Assembly: GCF_008974185.1 (NCBI RefSeq)
Contig: NZ_BKZP01000033.1
Location: forward strand, 1-35,943
Source: Weizmannia acidilactici
GTDB lineage: Bacteria > Bacillota > Bacilli > Bacillales > Bacillaceae_C
Direction of reading: 5' to 3'
Length of the DNA stretch: 35,943 bases
Part shown: positions 24,918 to 31,887 of the stretch, in pieces
How the letters are laid out: each line of letters starts with the position of its first letter
Numbering within the stretch: position 1 is the first letter of the stretch
The notes under the pieces: generated by a model
Told to the model about the DNA's origin: nothing
What the model saw: only the letters and a program-made list of their open reading frames with translations
The model's database searches: none
Translations under genes and position numbers: made by a program

Positions 24918-24998
24918 ATGAATCAATATTTGCTGGCAAAAGCGGCCGGATGGCTTTTCCGTCCAAAAGTAAAGCAGCATTTAAAAGACAGGCAGTAA
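24918..24998 (+). CDS. Possible 26-residue peptide
   Basis: An ATG at 24918 behind GAAAGGTGAG encodes MNQYLLAKAAGWLFRPKVKQ plus HLKDRQ and stops with TAA. It is basic and amphipathic, with a Trp-Leu-Phe patch that could sit on a membrane. A real ribosome site and correct spacing favour it, while the tiny size and degraded downstream mtnU argue for caution. It may be a leader peptide of the mtnU transcript or chance. Confidence 0.35.
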   Translation: MNQYLLAKAAGWLFRPKVKQHLKDRQ

Positions 24999-25032
24999 AG
25001 TAAAAACACGGAGAAAAGGAGACACAAATCGG

Positions 25033-25735
25033 ATGAAAAGGAAAATTGCCTGCATTCAAATGGATATTGCCTATGGGGATCCTGAAAAAAATTTTAATAC
25101 AGCGGAAAAATGGATTGAAAAGGCAGCGGCTTACGGCTGCGATCTGGCCGTTCTGCCCGAACAGTGGACCACCGGTTATGACCTTACCCGCCTGGATGAA
25201 CTGGAAAAAGGTTACGCCGTGCATCTCTCAGACGGAAAATATTATAATACTTTGCTGATTGCCGAAAAGGACGGCAAATGCAGCATACCGTACAGTTTCA
25301 ATTGATGGATGAGCACCGTTATTTTGCACCAGGGGCAAGCGACGGCCTGTTTACACTCGGCGGCGGAACATTCGCGGGCGTTATCTTGTTATGATATCCG
25401 CTTTCCTGAATGGGTCCGTAAAATTGCTTTACGCGGTGCAAAAACGCTGTTTGTGCCGGCTGAATGGCCGCTTACACGGCTCGACCACTGGCGTACCTTA
25501 TGTATGGCACGCGCCATTGAAAACCAGTTTTTGTGATTGCCTGCAACCGGGCCGGAAATGACCCTGCCAATACTTTCGCCGGGCATTCGATGATCATCGG
25601 CCCGTGGGGGGGGACATTTTAAGCGAAGGCAGGGAAAGGGAACAGCTCGTGACTGCTGAAATCGATTTGGCCGCCGTGGATGAAGCGCGCAGCATAATCC
25701 CTGTTTTTTCCGACCGGATGCCGGATTTTTACTAA
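25033..25735 (+). pseudogene. mtnU: Nitrilase/omega-amidase family gene (MtnU-like), multiply frameshifted
   Basis: The ATG at 25033 has AAAGGAG upstream and opens with KRKIACIQMDIAYGDPEKNF and the catalytic Glu in LAVLPEQWTTGYDL. The frame stops at 25303. Recognisable family pieces then continue in shifting frames: LMDEHRYFAPGASDGLFTLG, the catalytic cysteine block CYDIRFPEWVRKIALRGA, FVPAEWPLTRLDHWRTL, FVIACNRAGNDP, HSMIIGPWGGD and a tail EIDLAAVDEARSI. A segment is also missing before YFAPG. I count at least three or four lesions, one near a run of eight G at 25606. MtnU is the omega-amidase of methionine salvage. The rest of the mtn operon is not in this window. Sequencing error could explain single shifts but not the deletion. 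Confidence 0.8.
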
Positions 25736-25742
25736 TTGTATT

Positions 25743-25785
25743 AAAAAAGCTTCCAAAAATCCGTCCACACCGGATTTTTGGAAGC
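25743..25785. terminator. Terminator of ogt (also end of mtnU remnant)
   Basis: GCTTCCAAAAATCCG pairs perfectly with CGGATTTTTGGAAGC (15 bp). On the minus strand it is followed by TTTTTT. Confidence 0.92.
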
Positions 25786-25789
25786 CCCT

Positions 25790-26248
25790 TCAGCATAAAC
25801 ACCCTTCCAGCCGCAAAAGGATTTCCTTTTTGTCCAGCTGCTTTCCGGCATAGCCGGTCAGCGACCTGTCTTTTCCTATCACACGGTGGCATGGGATAAT
25901 AACCGGTATTTGATTTTTTCGGTTGGCCTGTCCGACCGCCCGCACCGCTTTCGGCCTGCCGATTGCTTTTGCAATATCCGAATACGACCGCGTTTCCCCG
26001 TATGGGATTTTTTGCAGTTCCTTCCAGACAGCCATTTGAAAAGCCGTCCCTTCAACGCAAACCGGCACATCAAAGGCCTTCCTTTTCCTTGCGAAATACT
26101 CTTCCAACTCGCGGACGGCCTGTGAAAGGACCGGATGCCCGGGATCCGGATTGCCTTCTGCACGGCCGAAATCGATGGCTGTTACCCCTTCCTCATTTGC
26201 CCATACTGTTAAAGGGCCGATGGGGCTCTCCATCCATGTGAAAGCCAT
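25790..26248 (-). CDS. ogt: Methylated-DNA-protein cysteine methyltransferase
   Basis: The 152-residue product has the active-site IIPCHRVIG with the acceptor cysteine, preceded by the DNA-binding helix region PKAVRAVGQANRKNQIPV and AVWKELQKIPYGETRSYSDI. It removes alkyl groups from O6-alkylguanine to its own cysteine in a single-turnover suicide reaction. The length matches the short Ogt/AdaB form without an Ada regulator domain. Its ATG lies ten bases after the kinE stop, and the AGGTGATG ribosome site overlaps that stop, so kinE and ogt form one transcript. B. subtilis keeps the same pair as neighbours. Confidence 0.95.
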   Translation of the reverse strand: MAFTWMESPIGPLTVWANEEGVTAIDFGRAEGNPDPGHPVLSQAVRELEEYFARKRKAFDVPVCVEGTAFQMAVWKELQKIPYGETRSYSDIAKAIGRPKAVRAVGQANRKNQIPVIIPCHRVIGKDRSLTGYAGKQLDKKEILLRLEGCLC

Positions 26249-26258
26249 TTTTCATCAC

Positions 26259-27737
26259 CTAACCGTTCTGTGTGGGAAGAAAAATATGGAATGTTGTGCC
26301 TTCCCCCACTTTGCTTTCTACATCGATCATTCCTTTATGCTCTTTGATAATTTTATAACTGATCATCAGCCCAAGTCCAGTGCCCCTTTCTTTTGTCGTG
26401 TAAAACGGCTCCCCGAGCTTCTCGATTTTATCTTCAGGGATTCCTTCCCCTTCATCCCGGATGCTTGTGTGGATCAGCTGCTTCCCTTTTTCATATTGGA
26501 TTTTGATCCCGATATTTCCCCCGTTCGGCATCACTTCTATCGCATTTTTAATAATGTTGATAAAAACCTGCTTAATTTGATTGCCTTCACAGTAAACATC
26601 GGGCAACGGCTCATGGAAATGACATGAAATTTGGATATTATGCATGAGCGCCTGCGCATTCAAGAGATCAATCGTATCGCTCATAATTTTCCGGATATCG
26701 TGGTTTTGGAACTGAGTGGCCTGCGGTTTGGCCAGCACCAAAAATTCGGTAATAATTGATTCAATCCGCGCCAGTTCCGACGTAATCACATTAAAATACA
26801 AAGAATGTTCCTCTTCTTTCATGCTGCTTTGCAGCAATTGGATAAATCCTTTCAAGGCCGTCATCGGATTGCGGATCTCATGGGCGATCCCCGCCGCCAG
26901 CTCCCCGACAATGTTTAGCGTGTCCGATTTCCGGAGCTGCTCCTGCATTGCCCTTTTTTCGGTAATGTCCCTGATGACCGTTAAATTCATATTGGATGTT
27001 AAATTGCCTTTTGATATAATTTCATAGTATTTGGTATAATTGGTCCTCGGCACGGTAATCAAATAGTCTGCCACCCCGTTTTCTTTTAATTTAAAAAGAT
27101 GTCTGAGGAAATCTTTTTGTATTTTTTCATCATCATCTGTATGTAATAAAGCGTGCAACGTTTTCCCGATCACTTCTTCTCGCCGACATCCAAAATATTC
27201 GGCGGCAACAGGGTTGATATCCAAAATTTTAAAATCCCAGTTCCATAACACCATGCCGTCGAATGACCCTTCAAACACTTTCCGGAAGCGCTCCTCGCTG
27301 TCGTGTAAAGTCTGTTCCATCTGGTACCGGTCGCTGACATTACGGAAGATCGTTATATGGTATTTTTCAGCGCTCATATACTTCGAAGTAAACTCCAAAT
27401 GTTTCAGCTGCCCGTTCGGCATTTTAAACAGCAGCTCATCCCGGACAGCTTTTGTTTGATTAAGTTTGTCCAGCCATTGGCAGTTCTGCCCGTTTTCCAA
27501 ATAAACAAAATCCCACAGCTTTTTTCCCATAAATTCTTCCATTGTACATTCAAAAATTTTTAATGCTGCCTCATTTGCCAATAAAATCCGTCCGCTGCGG
27601 TCCCAAAACACGATCGCATCAATTGCTTCCAAAAAAAGGGTCCGGTACAGCTGTTCATTATCTTTTAGCACAATTCCCTCTTTTTTATTCCGGTGAAAAT
27701 CTTCCTGTTTTCTTAAAATAAAACGATTAGTTCCCAA
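26259..27737 (-). CDS. kinE: PAS-domain sporulation-type histidine kinase (KinE-like)
   Basis: The TTG at 27737, with AAGGGGAG seven bases before, gives 492 residues. The longer frame upstream has no kinase similarity. Two PAS domains are visible, about residues 38-140 (AIDAIVFWDRSGRILLANEA) and 155-265 (FDGMVLWNWDFKILDINPVA). HisKA has the phospho-acceptor in AGIAHEIRNPMTALKGFIQL. HATPase_c has the N-box NIIKNAIEVMPNGG, DEGEGIPEDK and TTKERGTGLGLM. There is no membrane helix. Such soluble kinases feed phosphate to Spo0F in the sporulation phosphorelay. The symbol rests on the ogt linkage; B. subtilis KinE is longer. No receiver gene is adjacent (orphan kinase). Confidence 0.88.
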   Translation of the reverse strand: MGTNRFILRKQEDFHRNKKEGIVLKDNEQLYRTLFLEAIDAIVFWDRSGRILLANEAALKIFECTMEEFMGKKLWDFVYLENGQNCQWLDKLNQTKAVRDELLFKMPNGQLKHLEFTSKYMSAEKYHITIFRNVSDRYQMEQTLHDSEERFRKVFEGSFDGMVLWNWDFKILDINPVAAEYFGCRREEVIGKTLHALLHTDDDEKIQKDFLRHLFKLKENGVADYLITVPRTNYTKYYEIISKGNLTSNMNLTVIRDITEKRAMQEQLRKSDTLNIVGELAAGIAHEIRNPMTALKGFIQLLQSSMKEEEHSLYFNVITSELARIESIITEFLVLAKPQATQFQNHDIRKIMSDTIDLLNAQALMHNIQISCHFHEPLPDVYCEGNQIKQVFINIIKNAIEVMPNGGNIGIKIQYEKGKQLIHTSIRDEGEGIPEDKIEKLGEPFYTTKERGTGLGLMISYKIIKEHKGMIDVESKVGEGTTFHIFLPTQNG

Positions 27738-28099
27738 ATTTATTCTCCCCTTCATCTTAAGAAGCATGATCCCATATTTCCTTCTCTTTCTGCGAAACGA
27801 GTTCAACCAAAAAGAAAAGCACAGCCTCCTAACCAATGGGATATGCCCATGCGGAAAAGCCGCTGCTGCCATCCAGGCATATCGGGGCCCTGAATCCGGC
27901 AATATCAAGAAGCGCATCAGCAGAAAGCTTCCGCCGCAATCAAGAACAAGTACTGCCATGGCAAAGCAGTTGCAGTTATGTAATTATTTGTCAAAAACGG
28001 TTGGCGAAATAAGTGTGTATATGGAGTTATTTCGTTAAATAACAGGAATCTCCTGCTTCGAGTTGCAAATTTTCATGAGGAAAGTCCCAAAGGGCAGAC
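27738..28099. other. Leader region upstream of kinE, no supported gene
   Basis: A frame continuous with kinE extends to 27959 but lacks a ribosome site and resembles no kinase part. TTTTTGACAAAT on the minus strand near 27995 gives a -35-like box without a good -10. I see nothing else that I can name. Confidence 0.4.
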
Positions 28100-28306
28100 A
28101 AAAAGGGGCTGTCCCAAAAGTCGGTTAACTGACTTAGGGACACCCCTTTTTCATGCAAAGTAAAAGTTATTAGAGATTGTTGATGATCGCGAAATTCACT
28201 CGCTTTCCGCACGCGTCGTGATCCTCCTCTCTCGTCCCTCAAGCACACTGGGTCTCTTCTTGCTCGCTTTTCCCGCAGGAGTCTCGTGAATTTCGCAAAT
28301 CATCAA
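28100..28306. repeat. Dispersed palindromic element, copy 2
   Basis: The left part, 28100-28151, is a long hairpin: AAAAAGGGGCTGTCCCAAAA against TTAGGGACACCCCTTTTT. The core 28181-28306 has terminal inverted repeats TTGATGATCGCGAAATTCAC and GTGAATTTCGCAAATCATCA. Inside it CTCGCTTTCCGC is repeated as CTCGCTTTTCCCGC. The first 37 bases of the core are identical to copy 1. It lacks the right-hand GGGACAGCCCC end found in copy 1. Confidence 0.8.
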
Positions 28307-28329
28307 CGAGTCATATACAGAGAAAATGC

Positions 28330-28390
28330 AAAAAACCGCCTTTTCCATTATAATATAAATGTCTAGCAAACATTGAATGGAGGCGGTTTT
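28330..28390 (-). terminator. Terminator after the two tiny genes
   Basis: AAAACCGCC at 28332 pairs with GGCGGTTTT at 28382, with inner CCATT/AATGG pairing and a long loop. The minus strand continues TTTTTTGC. Confidence 0.7.
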
Positions 28391-28415
28391 CTTGAGTAAC
28401 TATTCAGCTACCTTT

Positions 28416-28550
28416 TTACTTTCTTCTGCGGTGTTGTTTTTTGTCCCGGCCCGCAGCTGATTCCGCCATGATTTCGTATATTTTCCCGGCATTGATATCA
28501 CCGAATTCCAGCGCCGCCTCTTCACGGAAATGTTCTTTTCGGCGCTTCAT
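28416..28550 (-). CDS. Tiny basic protein, 44 aa
   Basis: ATG at 28550 with GGGGAG six bases upstream encodes MKRRKEHFREEAALEFGDIN, then AGKIYEIMAESAAGRDKKQ, and ends HRRRK. It is highly charged with a small helical core. The EEAALEFGDIN stretch recalls the E-F-G acidic motif of spore proteins, but I cannot place it in a family. It starts two bases after the stop of the 52-aa gene, which indicates coupling. Both lie just upstream of sspD on the opposite strand. Confidence 0.6.
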   Translation of the reverse strand: MKRRKEHFREEAALEFGDINAGKIYEIMAESAAGRDKKQHRRRK

Positions 28551-28552
28551 GA

Positions 28553-28711
28553 CTATCTCCCCTGCCGGCCTTTTTTCGAATTTCGGTTGGCGCCTTTGAT
28601 TGCTTCTTCACCGCGGGCAAATTCAGCGGAAAATTCCGTTTCCGCCAAATTCTCCTTTGGGGTTTGATTATTTTTCACAGCTGCATCAAATACCGCTTTC
28701 CGTTTTGACAT
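28553..28711 (-). CDS. Tiny protein, 52 aa, possibly SASP-like
   Basis: ATG at 28711 follows GGGGGGAAGGAAA. The product begins MSKRKAVFDAAVKNNQTPKE and continues NLAETEFSAEFARGEEAIKG, ending in a basic tail. The EFSAEFA stretch resembles the FGTEFAS repeats of gamma-type SASPs and the YfhD-type small spore proteins, but the match is too short to name it. It is lysine-, asparagine- and alanine-rich, soluble, and without cysteine. It heads a two-gene unit with the 44-aa gene, and its position next to sspD and sigI fits a sporulation role. That last point is inference. Confidence 0.6.
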   Translation of the reverse strand: MSKRKAVFDAAVKNNQTPKENLAETEFSAEFARGEEAIKGANRNSKKGRQGR

Positions 28712-28967
28712 TTTCCTTCCCCCCGTATGGAAATCCTTGCGTTTTTAGCATCCCCTTCCCTTCCCGGTTTAAAAGCTGTAATATCTGTATGCAGCGGGCT
28801 GAATTGTTTCGGGATGGATACAAGTGTTTCCAATCATATTTGATAAACTTGCGCCAATACTAACCATTAAACAAAGCTCTGCAGCGGAATCCTCGCGCTT
28901 TCCGAAGCAAACATTCCGCGTAATTCCGCTCCATTTACAGAGCAAAAAACAAAAAAGGAGAATGGAT

Positions 28968-29168
28968 ATGGCTAGAATCAGCAATAAATTATTAATTCCA
29001 GGCATCGAAGAATATTTGGACCAGGTAAAATACGAAATCGCCCAGGAATTCGGCGTACAGCTCGGATCCGATACCGTGTCGCGTGCAAACGGCTCGGTGG
29101 GCGGCGAAATTACAAAACGGCTCGTCCGGCAGGCCCAGGCCCATCTTTCAGGGCAAAAGGGCGAATAA
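28968..29168 (+). CDS. sspD: Alpha/beta-type small acid-soluble spore protein
   Basis: The 66-residue product begins with the ATG at 28968 after AAAAAAGGAG. It carries both SASP blocks: [20 protein letters not shown] with [20 protein letters not shown], and [16 protein letters not shown]. The YEIAQEFGV segment holds the GPR protease cleavage site used in germination. These proteins coat forespore DNA and protect it from UV and heat; expression is normally by sigma-G in the forespore. I could not pick a convincing sigma-G promoter in the upstream 250 bases. The name follows the position next to sigI, as for B. subtilis sspD; several ssp paralogues are near-identical. Confidence 0.95.
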   Translation: MARISNKLLIPGIEEYLDQVKYEIAQEFGVQLGSDTVSRANGSVGGEITKRLVRQAQAHLSGQKGE

Positions 29169-29217
29169 ATGAAACGGCAAAGCAGGCATTCTTTAGTACC
29201 CTGCTTTGCCGTTTCAT
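29169..29217. terminator. Bidirectional terminator between sspD and sigI
   Basis: ATGAAACGGCAAAGCAGG pairs perfectly with CCTGCTTTGCCGTTTCAT (18 bp). It begins right after the sspD stop and overlaps the sigI stop codon. Confidence 0.93.
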
Positions 29218-29942
29218 TTTACATATTCTTTTAAAAAATGGAAGTCACCGTTCATGATCAGCACGAGCGCAATGATGTACTTCCGGTTCCGTTCCAGTGT
29301 TTTGCGGCTGACTTCAACTTTTTCTTCCAGCTGTTTCAGCGGAATCCGCCGTTTTTTGTCCAGCACCGAAAGCAGCTCCTTATCTTCATAAAGCACTTTC
29401 GCTGCTTTTAAAGCATGCAGCTTGGCATCCCTATGTTTCGGCCCCTGCCTGATCAGGTCTTCAAACCGAATGCCGTATGTATGTAAAACAGATGCAAACC
29501 GCAAAATTTCCGCTTTCCTGCTTTCTTCCTCCAATTTCTGCCGATATTTTGCAATCGAGGCAGATTGCTCAATATGAAGGGAAATGGCGGTTTCATCCTC
29601 ATCTGTCCCATAAACATCCAAGCTTGCTGCCTTATGTTTGGACACCTGGCGGATGTAGTCGATTACCTTCCTCTTGATCATCACTTCCGCAAAAGGCAGT
29701 AACGAAGCACCTTTTTTGTTGTCGTATTTCATCATGCTATCGTGAAATGCCATCAGTCCGATGCTGAATTCATCATCTTTATGGTCAATATACCGTTTGC
29801 ACACTTTTGCGACTGTTTTTTTAATAAACGGCTGGTAATTCTGCAGCAAAAAATCCGCCATGTTCCGGTCGCCCTGCTGCACGCGCCGCACCAAATCTTC
29901 AAGCGGCTTGTTCCGTTCCGCCTGCGCAACCGCCATTGCCAT
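29214..29942 (-). CDS. sigI: RNA polymerase sigma factor SigI
   Basis: The ATG at 29942 with GGGGGTGA upstream gives 242 residues (B. subtilis about 251). Region 2 is clear: DFLLQNYQPFIKKTVAKVCK, DDEFSIGLMAFHDSMMKYDN, KKGASLLPFAEVMIKRKVID, YIRQVSKHK. The C-terminal half has the SigI-specific DNA-binding part, with KHRDAKLHALKAAKVLYED and PLKQLEEKVEVSRKTLERNR, ending IIALVLIMNGDFHFLKEYV as in SigI proteins. SigI serves heat and envelope stress and, in B. subtilis, is held by the membrane anti-sigma RsgI from the next gene. Here no rsgI follows: sspD converges directly. Confidence 0.95.
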   Translation of the reverse strand: MAMAVAQAERNKPLEDLVRRVQQGDRNMADFLLQNYQPFIKKTVAKVCKRYIDHKDDEFSIGLMAFHDSMMKYDNKKGASLLPFAEVMIKRKVIDYIRQVSKHKAASLDVYGTDEDETAISLHIEQSASIAKYRQKLEEESRKAEILRFASVLHTYGIRFEDLIRQGPKHRDAKLHALKAAKVLYEDKELLSVLDKKRRIPLKQLEEKVEVSRKTLERNRKYIIALVLIMNGDFHFLKEYVK

Positions 29943-30025
29943 TCGGTCACCCCCTGTTCCATGCCACATTGTACCATCTGCATGCAACACAGAGGTTGCG
30001 ATCGGATTACGGTTTGATTTCACGG

Positions 30026-30073
30026 AAAAATTGCCTGCACTTTCCGTAATAAGTTTGAAATAAGCGCAGGCAA
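30026..30073 (-). terminator. Terminator of ykoY/terC
   Basis: Minus-strand TTGCCTGC and GCAGGCAA close a long, partly paired loop and are followed by TTTTTCC. Confidence 0.65.
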
Positions 30074-30077
30074 GCCT

Positions 30078-30902
30078 TTATTTATTCAAATGCTTTTTTT
30101 CTCCTGCTTTGCTGTTTACGCGGGGAAGATTCCGCTCGCTCTTTTTAGCGACGCCGGCATCTTTCCGGATAGAGATGAAATAGCCGCCCGCCACAATCGC
30201 AAGCATGACCGTCCAAAACACAAGCTTCCACGCGGCTGATTCCGGAAAATGCTCATCCAAAAGCCCGACGCCCGGATGGGACAGCGTAAAAACGAGTAAT
30301 TTGACGCCGACCCAGCCTACAATCAGGAATGCGGCGTCTTCAAGGCCCGGATATTTCTTCAGCAGGCGGACAAACTGGTTGGCGGCAAAACGGATCAGGA
30401 CAAGACCGATGGCACCCCCTAAAAACATGACGATAAACTGTCCGCCGTCGATCCCGCCGATCGTAAACCAGCCGGCCGGGCGCAGCGTAACGGCCAAAGC
30501 CACCGCCGCAAGCATTGAATCAATGGCAAAGGCAATGTCGGCCAATTCCACTTTTAAAACGGTCATCCAAAAAGAAGCAGGCTTGCTTTTGGCAGCCGTT
30601 GCCTTTGGTTCAGTTTTTTGGCGTTTTTTCATATAATAGTGGATCATAATGAAGAATAAATAAGCTGCGCCGACCGCCTGGATCTGCCAAATACCGGCGA
30701 GAAACGAGATGAGGAACAAGGCTGTAAACCGGAAAATAAACGCACCCAAAAGCCCGTAAAAAAGTGATTTTTTTTGCTGTTTCTGCGGGAGATGCTTAAC
30801 CATTACGGCCATCACAACCGCATTGTCGGCGGCCAATATCCCTTCAAGCCCGACCAATACGAGCAGCACCCACCCATACTCCAACAGCATTGACATATCC
30901 AT
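30078..30902 (-). CDS. ykoY: TerC-family membrane protein YkoY (MeeY)
   Basis: The 274-residue protein starts with an ATG behind GGGAGG. Seven or so membrane helices are visible. The TerC acidic motifs are EGILAADNAVVMAVMVKHLP in helix 1-2 and KVELADIAFAIDSMLAAVAL in the middle; the D/N clusters probably bind metal. In B. subtilis YkoY helps export Mn2+ or load metal onto secreted enzymes. The leader carries a complete yybP-ykoY riboswitch, which fits a manganese role. The C-terminal tail of about 30 residues is basic and cytosolic. Confidence 0.95.
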   Translation of the reverse strand: MDMSMLLEYGWVLLVLVGLEGILAADNAVVMAVMVKHLPQKQQKKSLFYGLLGAFIFRFTALFLISFLAGIWQIQAVGAAYLFFIMIHYYMKKRQKTEPKATAAKSKPASFWMTVLKVELADIAFAIDSMLAAVALAVTLRPAGWFTIGGIDGGQFIVMFLGGAIGLVLIRFAANQFVRLLKKYPGLEDAAFLIVGWVGVKLLVFTLSHPGVGLLDEHFPESAAWKLVFWTVMLAIVAGGYFISIRKDAGVAKKSERNLPRVNSKAGEKKHLNK

Positions 30903-31035
30903 TCAAACAGTCCTCCCTTTGCCGGCAGCGCCCTAAATCCGCATAGCCTTAATGGAAGAAAAAGCGGCATGCCGGATCTAATCGCTTTGCGGCGTTATTA
31001 GATTTATGCCACTTTTGACAATTTTCCTATAAGAC

Positions 31036-31075
31036 AAAAAGCAAGACCTTTGCCTATATAGGCAAAGGTCTTGCT
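31036..31075 (-). terminator. Riboswitch expression-platform terminator
   Basis: AGCAAGACCTTTGCC and GGCAAAGGTCTTGCT form a perfect 15-bp stem around TATATA, followed on the minus strand by TTTTTGTC. Its 5' arm contains the CCTTTG that the aptamer needs for P1. Confidence 0.93.
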
Positions 31076-31180
31076 GGACATTCGGACAATGCCAACAAAG
31101 CCGATGACACCGTTCAGCGGATCATGTAATGACGACTTTGTTTTAAGTGTGCTACACACACTTAACGCTACTCCCCTTTG
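31063..31180 (-). ncRNA. yybP-ykoY (Mn2+) riboswitch aptamer
   Basis: The minus-strand leader has CAAAGGGGAGTAGCG at 31180, ACAAAGTCGTCA, GGCTTTGTTGGCA and GCAAGACCTTTG ending at 31063, all in the order of the yybP-ykoY class. P1 is CAAAGG pairing with CCTTTG. A local hairpin AAGTGTG/CACACTT adds a stem. Mn2+ binding should stabilise P1, take CCTTTG away from the terminator and allow ykoY to be read. Confidence 0.93.
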
Positions 31181-31209
31181 ACAACTGCCAAAAGTATTTT
31201 GTTGTTTTG

Positions 31210-31238
31210 ATTATAAAGATTTTTTTCATTTCCGTCAA
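31210..31238 (-). promoter_or_regulatory. Sigma-A promoter of the ykoY leader
   Basis: TTGACG, 17 bases, TATAAT on the minus strand, about 30 bases ahead of the aptamer. Confidence 0.88.
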
Positions 31239-31261
31239 CAGTTATTTTTCCAATCATGTCT

Positions 31262-31723
31262 TTACCGGCTTTTTTTCTGCACAATTTTACGGATGACACC
31301 GCCTATTAAAAGCCCCGGGATTGCGAACATCATTGGAAAAAATACCGGTCCGACCGGTTTATGCCAGAACACGGCGGCAGGCGAGACCATTAATCCAAGC
31401 GTCACAAAATAGGCAGCAAACGCAAAAGGAAGATAGCTGTGCTTCGGGGGATTGCTCCAACTTGTTTTATAGGCATCCCACATCGCGAAAAAATATAAAC
31501 ACGGATAGAACATCAGCCATCCGTAATCGACCGTTTCGCCGGCCTCGGCTGTTTTTCCTAAAAAACTGAGCATGATGGCTTCATTAAAGCGGCTGTTCAC
31601 ATTGATGATAAACTCTAAAAAAATAAACAGGATGCCTTTTATATAGCTGCCGGCCAACAGCTGCGCAAAACCCGGCAAGGCAATGCTCCAAAGAATGGCC
31701 TCCAATGGCGCTACTTTTTTCAT
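31262..31723 (-). CDS. Hypothetical multi-pass membrane protein
   Basis: The 153-residue product starts MKKVAPLEAILWSIALPGFA and has four or five hydrophobic helices at about 8-40, 68-82, 97-118 and 126-145. The phrase LPGFAQLLAGSYIKGILFIF is like the helix-hairpin of TM2-type and DUF5683-type membrane proteins (PGxGQ...G...KG), which offers a family hint but no role. A short basic tail ends IRKIVQKKSR. The ribosome site is weak (GGCAGACGC before ATG). It lies between prfC and the ykoY riboswitch, on the same strand, and the ykoY promoter starts right after its stop. Confidence 0.75.
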   Translation of the reverse strand: MKKVAPLEAILWSIALPGFAQLLAGSYIKGILFIFLEFIINVNSRFNEAIMLSFLGKTAEAGETVDYGWLMFYPCLYFFAMWDAYKTSWSNPPKHSYLPFAFAAYFVTLGLMVSPAAVFWHKPVGPVFFPMMFAIPGLLIGGVIRKIVQKKSR

Positions 31724-31842
31724 GCGTCTGCCTTTATATAACCAATGTCCAGATTTTGTTTACCATTATAAACTTCCTTCCTACCTTTTTTGCATGCTGC
31801 GTGGTTTTCCTTGCCCATTCTTTATCGTGCCCCGGTTTAAGC

Positions 31843-31885
31843 AAAAAAAACACCGTCCAGCATTGATTTGCCGTGCGGTGTTTTT
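31843..31885 (-). terminator. Terminator of prfC
   Basis: AAAAACACCG and CGGTGTTTTT with a long inner loop; on the minus strand a run of eight T follows. Confidence 0.75.
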
Positions 31886-31887
31886 CC

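Noticed and set aside
24598-25032. S-box (SAM) riboswitch ahead of the mtnU remnant
   Set aside because: The expected conserved stems and terminator of an S-box leader are not visible.
26151-26627. Plus-strand frame opposite ogt and kinE
   Set aside because: Antisense shadow of two recognised genes.
27738-27959. N-terminal extension of the kinE frame
   Set aside because: No ribosome site at its ATG and no resemblance to sensor domains; the TTG at 27737 has an ideal site.
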